Below are positions 49,101 through 56,846 of a stretch of 64,000 bases of DNA, piece after piece. This DNA comes from Gemmatales bacterium (GTDB lineage Bacteria > Planctomycetota > Planctomycetia > Gemmatales > HRBIN36). The position numbers and the translations under genes are program-made. Every line of letters starts with the position of its first letter. The first letter of the stretch is position 1. The notes below the pieces were generated by a model. It was not told the origin of the DNA and made no database searches. It worked only from the letters and a program-made list of their open reading frames with translations. Location: NCBI GenBank assembly GCA_025060195.1, contig JANXCQ010000006.1, positions 95,480 to 159,479 on the forward strand. The letters are read 5' to 3'.

Positions 49101-49681
49101 TAGACCCTAACCGCCCCATCTTGTTGGCAGCGCTACCCTCGAATCAAATGAACCAACGCCAGCACCATACGCAATTCAACTCCTACCCAGAATTACTGAC
49201 CTTCTGGGTGGACACCTTGGCCAGCTTACCTGATTGCCAAACCGTGTTTGTTATGCACCCCAGCTTTTCTCAGGTCAGTTGGCGAGCTCTGGAACGGGAA
49301 ACGGTACGTTTTTCGGACCGACCCACCTATGAACTTATGCCATTAGCCGACGCCCTCATTGCCTGCGTGTCTTCCATCATCCGCTGGGCGCTCGCTTGCG
49401 GCTTACCTGTCATCGACTTCGATGTTTACCGCTTCGGCTACACTTATTTCCGCTGCGAACCTCAAGTGCGCACCGTAGAGAATGCCCAGGAGTTCAAGCA
49501 AGCCTTGCACGAGTTAGTCAAGGAACTACGCCCCGGTCAACATGTGCCCGCAGACGGCATACGCATCTCCCCCTGGGGCCTGCTCGACGGCCAGAGCACC
49601 CACCGCATCAGCGCTCTTCTCCGAGAATTAGCGTCCAGCCATCAAAATTGTCCTGCCACATTCAAGAAAAAGGCTGCTTGA
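46169..49681 (+). CDS. Radical SAM/SPASM-like protein fused to a GT-B-like domain
   Basis: A 1170-residue protein, start at ATG 46169 after AAGGAAAGG. Residues ~45-105 and ~130-180 hold two related ~50-residue units (SSPETYQRALQEGFLEAHL and AAPESYAEAQRRGIVEPHL). The radical SAM domain starts near 295: GSCNARCPFCPR gives the CxxxCxxC 4Fe-4S triad (306, 310, 313), then YLYSTGEPTLHP (the GGEP-like SAM motif, here STGEP) and VVCSTNGS. A C-terminal Cys set (LLCCQDF, CQQCGN) suggests an auxiliary SPASM/twitch cluster. A Thr/Ser-rich linker follows. Residues ~690-1160 look like a GT-B transferase or epimerase (RVLVLINEVAEF, VLVLGQENVSKFSTLY, LTGSWCDDDLHS, PILLAALPSNQ, LIACVSSIIRWALACGLPVIDFD). Substrate unknown; possibly surface-glycan synthesis. 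Confidence 0.85.
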   Translation: MPWKIVMLLLAPRNFVLWGRRIIHGFVRMSSFRNRLSWLPRCWRDDIELWLKTSSPETYQRALQEGFLEAHLTYLLQIARERYATLRRSGYPRRIARRLVESELAAKIGHVAAPPVRNAAPVTTSVPEIPRNIELWQSALEDAWRLAAPESYAEAQRRGIVEPHLENVLHWARQEWQSWANHEHSDPICLTQLFQQARLRAIQVNWDTPCLHRDPQRWPEDLIHHLQYTAPERTAMLARAGQLRQLAEEIASQLRRASQNLSTRDMSIEQWFAFARAALIWSQHPWHELTRTQRFTSLTVDIVGSCNARCPFCPRVAMPVERSKGFMDFELFRRILQRGREHQIDTIYLYSTGEPTLHPRFDDFVALAKDLGYFVVCSTNGSMMHQHRRGLRLADSVQLSIEGWDRVSYERYRYPLRFERVYANVQEYAAVRPAQQRYVVNCLLTRKTDVEQYALLWGQFFDEIVFHPMYPTAGIIDGQHRSIPEPRLAEDYWSFERAIVPVCSDPFQKLTIAFDGKRLLCCQDFSASLPLGHADDDWNLLYHNTVVEKVRRELRRQTFETCQQCGNLVELPAAIKAAFLAEISRVWRTHTIRAQPNTAALEIRIEDPQVAAWLRHIVRAAVSDTVSETRTFPPNVRSTTAEQSPTTDCATVALPLLETTTTSDLDTDLSSTEERQPLPPTFIAEANHPAAQRVLVLINEVAEFTALAQLAQHLRDQCAWHPILYFTEPYPLLTKHVLRCRQWRLPVYASPRVLRYLTQPYLFDNSSTATVELEPLDASQEALLQWCLSLGVPELPEHLAMLRREQAYFRQILAELRPQVLVLGQENVSKFSTLYSHTALQQGIPSVIVPWCLASQGEFLQALAAIPLYHATTASARAFCQRFPRWCSLSDQPLLRAPVYEAAALEILGCAPENPWAFQSGFASALAVESPWMMEHYRREGVPEHRLRLTGSWCDDDLHSGLRLWHQKREELCKELHLDPNRPILLAALPSNQMNQRQHHTQFNSYPELLTFWVDTLASLPDCQTVFVMHPSFSQVSWRALERETVRFSDRPTYELMPLADALIACVSSIIRWALACGLPVIDFDVYRFGYTYFRCEPQVRTVENAQEFKQALHELVKELRPGQHVPADGIRISPWGLLDGQSTHRISALLRELASSHQNCPATFKKKAA

Positions 49682-49915
49682 CACAGTTGTATCCCTGGAT
49701 TAGGCCGTTTCAGTTTTGGACTTAACTAAGTTTTGCTGTCCATACAGATTGTGAACGGCATTACTACGAATACTAACGCGACTCAGATCGACGATGCACC
49801 TTTGTTTGACTCACTTATAGATGTTTTCACGTTAATCTTGCCTTCCAACTAAGGTGCATACTTTGCGCGCAATCTTACCAGATCTATATACACCGAGCGG
49901 CCAAGCACTGAGCAG

Positions 49916-52531
49916 CTAAGGCCTTATCCGTGGCGATGTGAGCCACACTAACCGACCTTGCTCGCGGTGTGGCCCCTCCGGCACTTCGGCTGAAAGGCGG
50001 AACCAGGTTTCCTGCATCTCTCCACGTATATGGGGCATCCCCACCGGGGACGAATCCACGGGCGTGCGTGCTCGCAAACGTACCGCATAACGACCGCCCT
50101 GCTCACCAGTACGAAAGCGGAGTCGCATCTCATATACGCTATACCTAGGTTCATGCTCAATTCGCTCCGGTAAGTCGCGGGAATAAGTCACTACTCGATA
50201 AACATCTTGAGGCACTAAAGTTCCTGCTGAAGCTATGGGCTCCAAGATTTCAATGACCCACGGTGTGAGCGGCCGCTGATAGACATCAATTTCCCCTTGA
50301 TACCATCTGGGATCATGCACCTCTTTCCACTGTAAGATAATTTCAACGGTCATCCGAGGCGGCAGTTGCGCGAAACATGTTTTCCGCGTCCCTTGCAATT
50401 CCGCTGGTAAAGCCGTTTGAGATGGTTGCCAGGCTAACCAATTCAGCTCAGGAGAACCCCAACGAGCACCCGCGCTTCCATGCCGTCGCTGCCAGATTTC
50501 TGCATTCCATTGCACCCACTCAGGCACTTTTACATCGCGAAATTCAATCGCCTCATTATTATTCACATCCTGCAACCATCCGAACCAGTCACTCGCAGTC
50601 CACTCTGGCACGACCTGGATAATACTAAGCCCATTTGCTAAGGTTTGAATATTCCACCTAAGCATTGGTACCGAATCGGCCAACGAAGCATAACCTTTTC
50701 TCCAGACCGGCACTATTACTATCGTTTTTATTCCTTGCAACCGCGCTAAGTCCTCTTGGAACTCCCTGATTCGATATAGTTCTTCCATATACTGACGTTT
50801 CAGCGCCTGTACTTTCTTTTCCTGTTCCAGCACTTCATCCCGCAGCTTCCAATAGTTAGGATCATCCTCGCGAAATTGGATTACTAACGAAGCTCGCCTA
50901 ATACGCAACTCACGCTCTAAGGATTCGATAATCGTAGCCTTGCGTTTCAAATTCTCGAAACGTGCTTCGACCATCGTGGAGGTGCGGCCCGACCCGTGGA
51001 TATACTCCAGCAATTGCAGGATTTGATATGGGGCGCTTTCATGAATACGAACTAAGTACAGCTCGTCCACTGCACCAGTCTGACATAGCTGTTCTGCCAC
51101 AAACAGACCACCATCGGAAATACTAGGCGCAGGTTCCGGGGCCAGTCGTTCATTCATCCTGCGGGTATAGTCTATGTAATAAGTCGCTCTTGGTAGTGTA
51201 TTACCCACTCTTTCCTGCCACCCATGAAAATCTACACCGATAACCGCCACGCGCATCGGCGCCTTCCAGTTGATTAGGGATTGAATAGTGTCGGAGCGCT
51301 GAGAAGATCGGCCTAGTTTCAGATAGCGCACGCGTACATTCCGCTTGGCAGACAACCGACTGTCAGAAGCGGCCTGGGCGAGCCGAATACTAGAGACGTC
51401 GGGCTGCTTTGCTATAGCTAACGCTTCCTCGGCCCTCGCACGCATCCACGCTATAGGGCCTAAACTACCCTCCCAGATTAGCGACGGGGCTAAGTCGGCC
51501 AGTCTTCTCTGGATGGTTTTTTCCTGAACGGCATGACGGAAAATCACCTCGACACGACGACTTTCCTTAACCTCGTGGGCTAATAATGTCCGTAATTCCG
51601 GACTTAATTTCAATTCTGCCGCGATTTCCTCCGGCCAACTTAGAACACCTGTTTCCATTTTATCGACATCGATTTGTCCGGGCGTCCCTAAGACCTCGAT
51701 CATCCGAAACAGGGGTGTCGGTGATGCAGAACCTATATCAGTTTCGGGCGATTTGCTAAAAACATATTCATGCTGAACATCTAAGAGGTTAAGTAGGCGT
51801 TCGGCAGGCAGCCAACCTAATAATCGCACTCCGAATTCATCATCATAACCATAGGCTTCGACAAATCCTAATTTGGCAAGTCTATCTAAAGACTCTCGCT
51901 TAATAACCTGTTGATCTTGATAGCGGAAGTTACATCCCAACCAGATCTCGATGAAAACGAGTTTCTTCGGCGCATCAAGTATTTTACTGTCCCATGGGGT
52001 CAAAAGAACTGTTCGGACAGCATGATGGGCAAGTAGGTATGGTACTTGATGCGCGGCTATTTCGCCCCGGAGGATGTCATTATAAAGCCACTCTTGCGGT
52101 TGTAATGGCGCCTGCAAAAAACCTTGCTCGCCCAATTGCTTAATAAGCCGATGATATTCGATGTATCGTGCACCAGGGACACGAGCATCGGCCGACAGTA
52201 AAATTCGCATCCACACTTGATAGCGCTCAGGCGCAACGGGCTTACGCTGTCCGGGCTCAATGACTACCCAATTGATTCCGGGAACTCTCTCAACTTCCTG
52301 GGCCGATTTACTCGGTAGACGCCCCCAGAATTCGCCATCCGTCGTATGCTGGCTATCCCATACGAAGCCTAATCGTCGCAGAGTCGCAATTATTTTGTTT
52401 CTGTCGGCCGAGGGCTCTGGGATAACGCGTATATCCAACACGGATGATTGGTCTTGCGCTAATGTGCTAAATATTATCGGGCCAGTTAGGGCCAAGAAGC
52501 TCGACAGTACGAATTTGCGACTTGATAACAC
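49916..52531 (-). CDS. Large secreted protein, probably a catalytically dead subtilase-like fold
   Basis: 871 residues; GTG start at 52531 with GGGGGA upstream; signal peptide to LAQ (residue ~26). Not recognised at family level, but the second half has the order of planctomycete subtilases: MRVAVIGVDFHGWQ at the Asp-strand, DGGLFVAEQLCQTGAVDELYLVRI where HGT...AELYLVRI is usual, a coiled-coil insert (~535-595), then TIVIVPVWRKG and LANGLSIIQVVPEWTASDWFGWLQDVNNNEAIEF, close to the 'AGN..HW.G.F.D.NGNG.HEF' region. Asp, His and the GTS-Ser motifs are not found where expected. The first ~420 residues have repeated alpha-beta segments with GFVWDSQHTTDGEFWGRLP. A binding or structural envelope role is the likely alternative to protease. 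Confidence 0.6.
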   Translation of the reverse strand: MLSSRKFVLSSFLALTGPIIFSTLAQDQSSVLDIRVIPEPSADRNKIIATLRRLGFVWDSQHTTDGEFWGRLPSKSAQEVERVPGINWVVIEPGQRKPVAPERYQVWMRILLSADARVPGARYIEYHRLIKQLGEQGFLQAPLQPQEWLYNDILRGEIAAHQVPYLLAHHAVRTVLLTPWDSKILDAPKKLVFIEIWLGCNFRYQDQQVIKRESLDRLAKLGFVEAYGYDDEFGVRLLGWLPAERLLNLLDVQHEYVFSKSPETDIGSASPTPLFRMIEVLGTPGQIDVDKMETGVLSWPEEIAAELKLSPELRTLLAHEVKESRRVEVIFRHAVQEKTIQRRLADLAPSLIWEGSLGPIAWMRARAEEALAIAKQPDVSSIRLAQAASDSRLSAKRNVRVRYLKLGRSSQRSDTIQSLINWKAPMRVAVIGVDFHGWQERVGNTLPRATYYIDYTRRMNERLAPEPAPSISDGGLFVAEQLCQTGAVDELYLVRIHESAPYQILQLLEYIHGSGRTSTMVEARFENLKRKATIIESLERELRIRRASLVIQFREDDPNYWKLRDEVLEQEKKVQALKRQYMEELYRIREFQEDLARLQGIKTIVIVPVWRKGYASLADSVPMLRWNIQTLANGLSIIQVVPEWTASDWFGWLQDVNNNEAIEFRDVKVPEWVQWNAEIWQRRHGSAGARWGSPELNWLAWQPSQTALPAELQGTRKTCFAQLPPRMTVEIILQWKEVHDPRWYQGEIDVYQRPLTPWVIEILEPIASAGTLVPQDVYRVVTYSRDLPERIEHEPRYSVYEMRLRFRTGEQGGRYAVRLRARTPVDSSPVGMPHIRGEMQETWFRLSAEVPEGPHREQGRLVWLTSPRIRP

Positions 52532-52574
52532 GCGTATCCCCCAAGTTGAAGGACTCCCTGTCCGCAGTCATTCC

Positions 52575-52609
52575 ACGGATATTATATATACCTAAATTGG
52601 GCGTCGAGA
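52575..52609 (-). promoter_or_regulatory. Candidate promoter of the 871-residue protein gene
   Basis: The minus strand holds TATAAT (52581-52586) preceded, 16 bases upstream, by CTCGAC, a weak match to TTGACA. It lies about 50 bp before the GTG start in the 100-bp space shared with the divergent YndJ-like gene. The -10 box is perfect; the -35 is poor, so confidence is modest. Confidence 0.35.
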
Positions 52610-52631
52610 GGTCATAATCTGGAGTGTCACA

Positions 52632-53612
52632 ATGCAACGTTTTGTGGCGGACATACTTATTTCCCCGGATAAATTAACAATGCGGATTATATCAGGTTTA
52701 GTGATCTGGCTCGCGGTGTGGATGGTGCGTCGTCCACCAATAGGAAGCCGACTCTGGGGCGAACAGTTACTCCTTCTCGCGGCGCTCGTCTTGATACCGG
52801 TCAGCCTTCCTTGGCTGAGGCCGTCCACGTCGCGACTAGCCTATGCGCTCTGGCGCATTATAACCATAGGGGTCTTACCCGCTGCTTGCCTGTTAGTACT
52901 CTCCCTACATTTGCAACCAGGACTACTAGCTACACTTAGCGCGCTGCCTTGGTTTGTGCTACTGGTCATATTAGGATTGCTCGGCTTGGTGCGGCTTATG
53001 AATAGCCCAAAATGGGCAGTGCAGGAAATCAGTTTCGATATAGGAGCGATGTTCACGGTGATTGGCGGAGTGTGGCTTTTCTGCGATCGAATGGCCTATC
53101 GGCCCCTGGATTTCGACGCGGAGATTGTCTTCCTCACGGCAATTCACTTTCACTATGCTGCTTACACCCTGCCAATCTGCGCCGGATTGTTAGTGCAGTG
53201 CCTGCCACATATAGCGCTTAGGGCTGCTCCAGTTGGAATCCTGGTGTCTGTTCCGTTAGTGGCCGCTGGAATCACTGCCACTCATATAAGAGGGTGGCCT
53301 GGGTTGGAGACGTTCGCTTCCTGTCTTCTCAACTTTTTTGGGGCTGTTATTGGGTTAGGCCAAATATCGCTACTATCTCGGAGCGATCTATCCGCCAAAC
53401 TGAGAATTGGACTTTGTTTAGGGGGAATTGCCTTGTTAGTGGCAGTTGTGCTCGCCGCTCTCTATGGTCTGCGAGCTTATATTCCTTTAGCAAACTTAGA
53501 CATTCCCAACATGCGAACCTGGCATGGCACCGTCAGTGCGCTCGGATTCAGTTTCCTAAGCTTAGTCACATGGTATTCCGCCTTACCTCTGGAGCAAAGA
53601 TTTAAGAGTTAA
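52632..53612 (+). CDS. YndJ-like polytopic membrane protein
   Basis: 326 residues with about nine or ten hydrophobic segments spread along the chain. Matches the YndJ family pattern: RPLDFDAEIVFLTAIHFHYAAYTLP (the conserved HFHYAG-like motif) and NMRTWHGTVSALGF near the C-terminus. The function of YndJ is unknown. The histidine-rich HFHYA loop suggests metal or proton chemistry, but that is a guess. The ATG at 52632 lacks a strong ribosome site. Divergent from the large secreted protein. Confidence 0.8.
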   Translation: MQRFVADILISPDKLTMRIISGLVIWLAVWMVRRPPIGSRLWGEQLLLLAALVLIPVSLPWLRPSTSRLAYALWRIITIGVLPAACLLVLSLHLQPGLLATLSALPWFVLLVILGLLGLVRLMNSPKWAVQEISFDIGAMFTVIGGVWLFCDRMAYRPLDFDAEIVFLTAIHFHYAAYTLPICAGLLVQCLPHIALRAAPVGILVSVPLVAAGITATHIRGWPGLETFASCLLNFFGAVIGLGQISLLSRSDLSAKLRIGLCLGGIALLVAVVLAALYGLRAYIPLANLDIPNMRTWHGTVSALGFSFLSLVTWYSALPLEQRFKS

Positions 53613-53685
53613 GTTCGCTCTATGAACATTTATGTCCACTTAGCGTTAATGATTGAAGCTAGGCTCTCCCAACCTTAGGTAACTA

Positions 53686-54993
53686 TTACAATGTCCAAGG
53701 AGGTCGCATGGGAGCTTTGAGGAGTTTATTAACTTCCGGATCATTAGTACGTTCGGAGACGGGATCCCACTTGATCTTTCGTCCGAGGCGCATGGCGATG
53801 TTATTGAGGTGGCATATGGTAGCAGTGCGATGACCAACCTCGACTGGCGCAACTGGTTGCTGGCGCGATTTGACACAGTCGAGAAAATTGCGCACGTGTC
53901 CAGGACTGCGGCCTAGTGAGAACTTGAGCTTCGAGACGTCGGTTTGAAGTAAATCCGCAGGTTCTGCTTCTAATTTACCGCCGTGGATATGAATAAATAT
54001 CCAGCCAGCGGTGCCTTCGAATTTCAGCCCTCGAGGTGTAGCAGTCGAGCCGATGAGGCGCACGCCATTACTATAGATGTTAGTAAATTGATAATCCCAG
54101 AATGCGTCATATAAGCTCCCGGGCGTCTGCACGCCTTTCGCTTCGATTTCGACGGGTCCCGACTCGTCCATACCGAGGCCTAACTGAGCTATATCAATCA
54201 CGTGAGCCCCACGGTCGGTCATTTCCCCACCACCGTAGGCTAAGATAAAGCGCCACCAGAAATGGGTGCGTAAAGGTGTATAAGGTGCCTTAGGAGCAGG
54301 GCCAAGCCAAAAATCATAATCGAAACCTTCCGGCACAGGCTCTTCAGCGGGGATAGTTTTGAAAGCCCGGGCTTTTTTATGATGATTATCACTGCAAGGC
54401 AGGTGGATGCGAACGGTGTGCACTTCCCCGAGAAGGCCGTTGCGCACTAATTCGCAGGCGAAGCGAATGCTCGGAGTAGAGCGTTCATGGCTGCCAGTTT
54501 GCAGGATGCGCTTATTTTCCTGAACTGCCCGGCATAGAGCGCGGCCTTCCGCCACTGAATTAACTAAGGGCTTTTCACAGTAGATGTCCTTGCCTGCTTT
54601 CGCGGCGGCAAGGCTAATTAGTCCATGCCAATGGTCGGGAGTGGCAACGATGACAGCATCTATATCTTTGCGGTCTAGGAGCTCGCGGAAGTCCTTATAG
54701 GCAGCGCAATCTTTGCCGGTGCGTTTCCGTACCGCCTGTAAGCCATTTTGCAGGTGGCGCGCGTCTACATCGCAAACAGCAACGATCTCGACATCTTTTT
54801 CGTTGAGAAACATGTTAATAAGGCCGACGCCGCGACCTCCCGTACCAATGACGCCCACGGTGATCCGTTCGCTGGGAGCTGGTCGGCCTTGGGAACCTAA
54901 CGCACTGGCAGGCACAAAGTGGGGCAGGGTCAGACTGGCCGCAGAATAAGCTAGAAAATCGCGCCGATGCCACAAGGTTGTCGGGTGGGACAT
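53686..54993 (-). CDS. Gfo/Idh/MocA-family oxidoreductase, Tat-exported
   Basis: 435 residues. Twin-arginine signal HRRDFLAYSAASLTLPHF. Rossmann domain with VGVIGTGGRGVGL, VVATPDHWHG (read VIVATPDHWHG) and CEKPLVNSV. The C-terminal half carries YDYDFWLGPAPKAPY-like residues and ILAYGGGEMTDRGAHVIDIAQLGL. It is more distant from the 15.7-kb homologue than a recent duplicate would be. A perfect AAAGGAGG precedes the ATG. Probably acts on a sugar-type substrate outside the cytoplasm; substrate unknown. Convergent with the YndJ-like gene. Confidence 0.92.
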   Translation of the reverse strand: MSHPTTLWHRRDFLAYSAASLTLPHFVPASALGSQGRPAPSERITVGVIGTGGRGVGLINMFLNEKDVEIVAVCDVDARHLQNGLQAVRKRTGKDCAAYKDFRELLDRKDIDAVIVATPDHWHGLISLAAAKAGKDIYCEKPLVNSVAEGRALCRAVQENKRILQTGSHERSTPSIRFACELVRNGLLGEVHTVRIHLPCSDNHHKKARAFKTIPAEEPVPEGFDYDFWLGPAPKAPYTPLRTHFWWRFILAYGGGEMTDRGAHVIDIAQLGLGMDESGPVEIEAKGVQTPGSLYDAFWDYQFTNIYSNGVRLIGSTATPRGLKFEGTAGWIFIHIHGGKLEAEPADLLQTDVSKLKFSLGRSPGHVRNFLDCVKSRQQPVAPVEVGHRTATICHLNNIAMRLGRKIKWDPVSERTNDPEVNKLLKAPMRPPWTL

Positions 54994-55302
54994 AAGCTCC
55001 TCCTTTGCTAATTAGTTGAGACGAAACTATCTTAGTGCCGACCAGTCGGCCTGGCCATCAGCTGATATAGCTTATGGGGAAAGTGCCCTTGAATGGTACT
55101 TAGGGGGAAGCTGAGCAGAACCAGCGTTGCATCAAATTTAGCATATTTTCGGGTCGAGTTAGCCGATAACAATAGTGCACACAAAAGCGGAAAATAGGAG
55201 CTACCCGGAGGGACTGGGAAAGCGCGAGTTGCAGAAGATGCTGGGAAGTCGGCCCGAGCAGAGAACCAGCCTTCTGCCTCGCCATTGGTGAAAGGAGAAC
55301 CC
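54994..55302. other. Divergent intergenic region
   Basis: About 310 bp between the divergent Gfo/Idh/MocA and small secreted protein genes. It holds the AAAGGAGG of the former and the AAGGAG of the latter. A TTGCAT box near 55126 could be a -35 for the plus-strand gene, but no good -10 follows at standard spacing. Confidence 0.4.
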
Positions 55303-55713
55303 ATGAAGAAGGTAGTTATCTGGGCATTAGTGGGCGTGGGGATGTTAGTGGGCACGCAGGCGAGCCGTGCCGATTGGGGAACCTTACATTACGGTGGCTA
55401 TCAACCGCGGTGGGCTTTCTGGACACGCTTCCATCGAGGGCATTGCAGTACGGAAGAAGAGCGCTGGCTCAAGTTCTGGCATGATTATTATGACGCGTTG
55501 GAGCATTACTATGGTCGACTGGCTCACATTGACTGGGTAACTTACTATAAGTTCCACGGCTATCAAATCAACGGCGGGGCGGCCGGGATGTGTGGACCTT
55601 ACGGTTATTGCGGGCGACCACAATATGCACCGGTGTTCGTTAGTCCGACCATGCAGTGGGCCGTTCCGTCCACGCCTGCCGCTTATGCACCTGCTGCTCA
55701 TCCCGGACACTGA
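55303..55713 (+). CDS. Small secreted Tyr/His/Trp-rich protein
   Basis: 136 residues when started at ATG 55303, chosen because AAGGAG lies nine bases upstream; the frame extends six codons farther. Signal peptide MKKVVIWALVGVGMLVGTQASRA. The mature part is rich in aromatic residues and His (WAFWTRFHRGHC, WHDYYDALEHYYG, WVTYYKFHGYQI) and ends in a Pro/Ala/Tyr low-complexity tail. Three Cys in the mature chain could form a disulfide. Similar small Tyr-rich secreted proteins occur in planctomycetes without known role; a cell-wall or matrix component is a reasonable guess. Confidence 0.75.
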   Translation: MKKVVIWALVGVGMLVGTQASRADWGTLHYGGYQPRWAFWTRFHRGHCSTEEERWLKFWHDYYDALEHYYGRLAHIDWVTYYKFHGYQINGGAAGMCGPYGYCGRPQYAPVFVSPTMQWAVPSTPAAYAPAAHPGH

Positions 55714-55859
55714 AAAGCATCCTCTTTATGCCACGTAGGCGTGTACCATACGGTTCGATTGGCTTTGCTTAGTAATACTTAGTAGTCAGTCATAGGGCTG
55801 TGGGAGGCTTAGGGGGAGTTAGGCCTCCTTCGATTCATTCTCGGGTCTAGGTCTTCGGG

Positions 55860-56846
55860 CTACTTATTAGGTGGCCAATAGATGGCATGGCCCCGTACGT
55901 GAGTGCGAATGCGATAAAGGGATTTTCCTGCAGTAATATAGAGCGTTTTGCGGTCTGGGTCGCCGAAGGTACAATTAGTCGGAGTTTCAGGAACGGCCAA
56001 GAAGGTCAAGAGCTTGCCCTCTGGAGTAAATACATATATGCCACCTTTGGCACCTGAACCTGCGGCAGCGTAAATGTTTCCGTGTTCGTCTAAGCACATG
56101 CCGTCAATGCCTCGTTCTTGACCGAAGTCGTAAAGCACCTTCTTAGGGCCTACGCTGCCGTCGGGATGAAGGGGGTACGCTAATAGAAGCCGGGCGCCTT
56201 TAGGGGCGGGATTATTGTCAGCTATATAAAGGGTCTTGCCATCGGGAGAAACTGCTACGCCGTTGGGCTTTTGCACATCAGTGATGAGTTGTATGATGGT
56301 GCCGTCTGGGTCAATGCGATAGACCGCTTCCTGTTCAATTTCCCGCGGTTCGTTGCCAACATAGCGAGGGTCAGAGAAATATATGCGGCCTTGCGGATCT
56401 ATGTCTAAGTCATTAGGGCTATTGAGCCGTTTGCTTTGCCAGCGGTCAGCCAGTGTGCGGACGGTGCCGTCTTTCTCAGTAATACTCACTCGACGATTTC
56501 CGCCGTTAGCTCCTTCGCAGGCGAGCAATCGGCCGAGTTTATCAAAACATAATCCATTAGCGCGGCCGCTCGGATCCCGGAAAACGGTGACCCGGCCTGT
56601 AGCAGGGTCATATTTCAGGATGCGATTACCTATATCGGAAAAATAAACACAATGGTCGGGGCCATAAGCGGGTCCTTCGGTGAACTGGCCTTCTGACCAG
56701 ACTCGTTCCAGCTTAGCATCCTGAGGAAAAATTTCCTTCGGTTGTGCAACTACCCAGTTGGGTATTAACACTATTAGCAGCGTCAGCACGTCAAGAAAAT
56801 GTGCATGGCTGAAATGGCGGCAGGAAAGCACTCGATTTATTTGCAT
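55860..56846 (-). CDS. SMP-30/gluconolactonase/LRE-family protein, exported
   Basis: 328 residues forming a six-bladed propeller related to lactonases. N-terminal signal segment LDVLTLLIVLIPNWVVAQ. Typical motifs: QFTEGPAYGPDHCVYFSDIGNRILKYDP (first metal Glu), RANGLCFDKLGRLLACEG, LNSPNDLDIDPQGRIYFSDP (metal Asn in SPND), KPNGVAVSPDGKTLYIADN (metal-site Asn and Asp), GIDGMCLDEHGNIYAA. These residues bind the catalytic Ca/Zn in SMP-30, so activity on a sugar lactone is plausible. AAGGAG lies seven bases before the ATG. Nearby Gfo/Idh/MocA enzymes could supply lactones. Confidence 0.92.
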   Translation of the reverse strand: MQINRVLSCRHFSHAHFLDVLTLLIVLIPNWVVAQPKEIFPQDAKLERVWSEGQFTEGPAYGPDHCVYFSDIGNRILKYDPATGRVTVFRDPSGRANGLCFDKLGRLLACEGANGGNRRVSITEKDGTVRTLADRWQSKRLNSPNDLDIDPQGRIYFSDPRYVGNEPREIEQEAVYRIDPDGTIIQLITDVQKPNGVAVSPDGKTLYIADNNPAPKGARLLLAYPLHPDGSVGPKKVLYDFGQERGIDGMCLDEHGNIYAAAGSGAKGGIYVFTPEGKLLTFLAVPETPTNCTFGDPDRKTLYITAGKSLYRIRTHVRGHAIYWPPNK

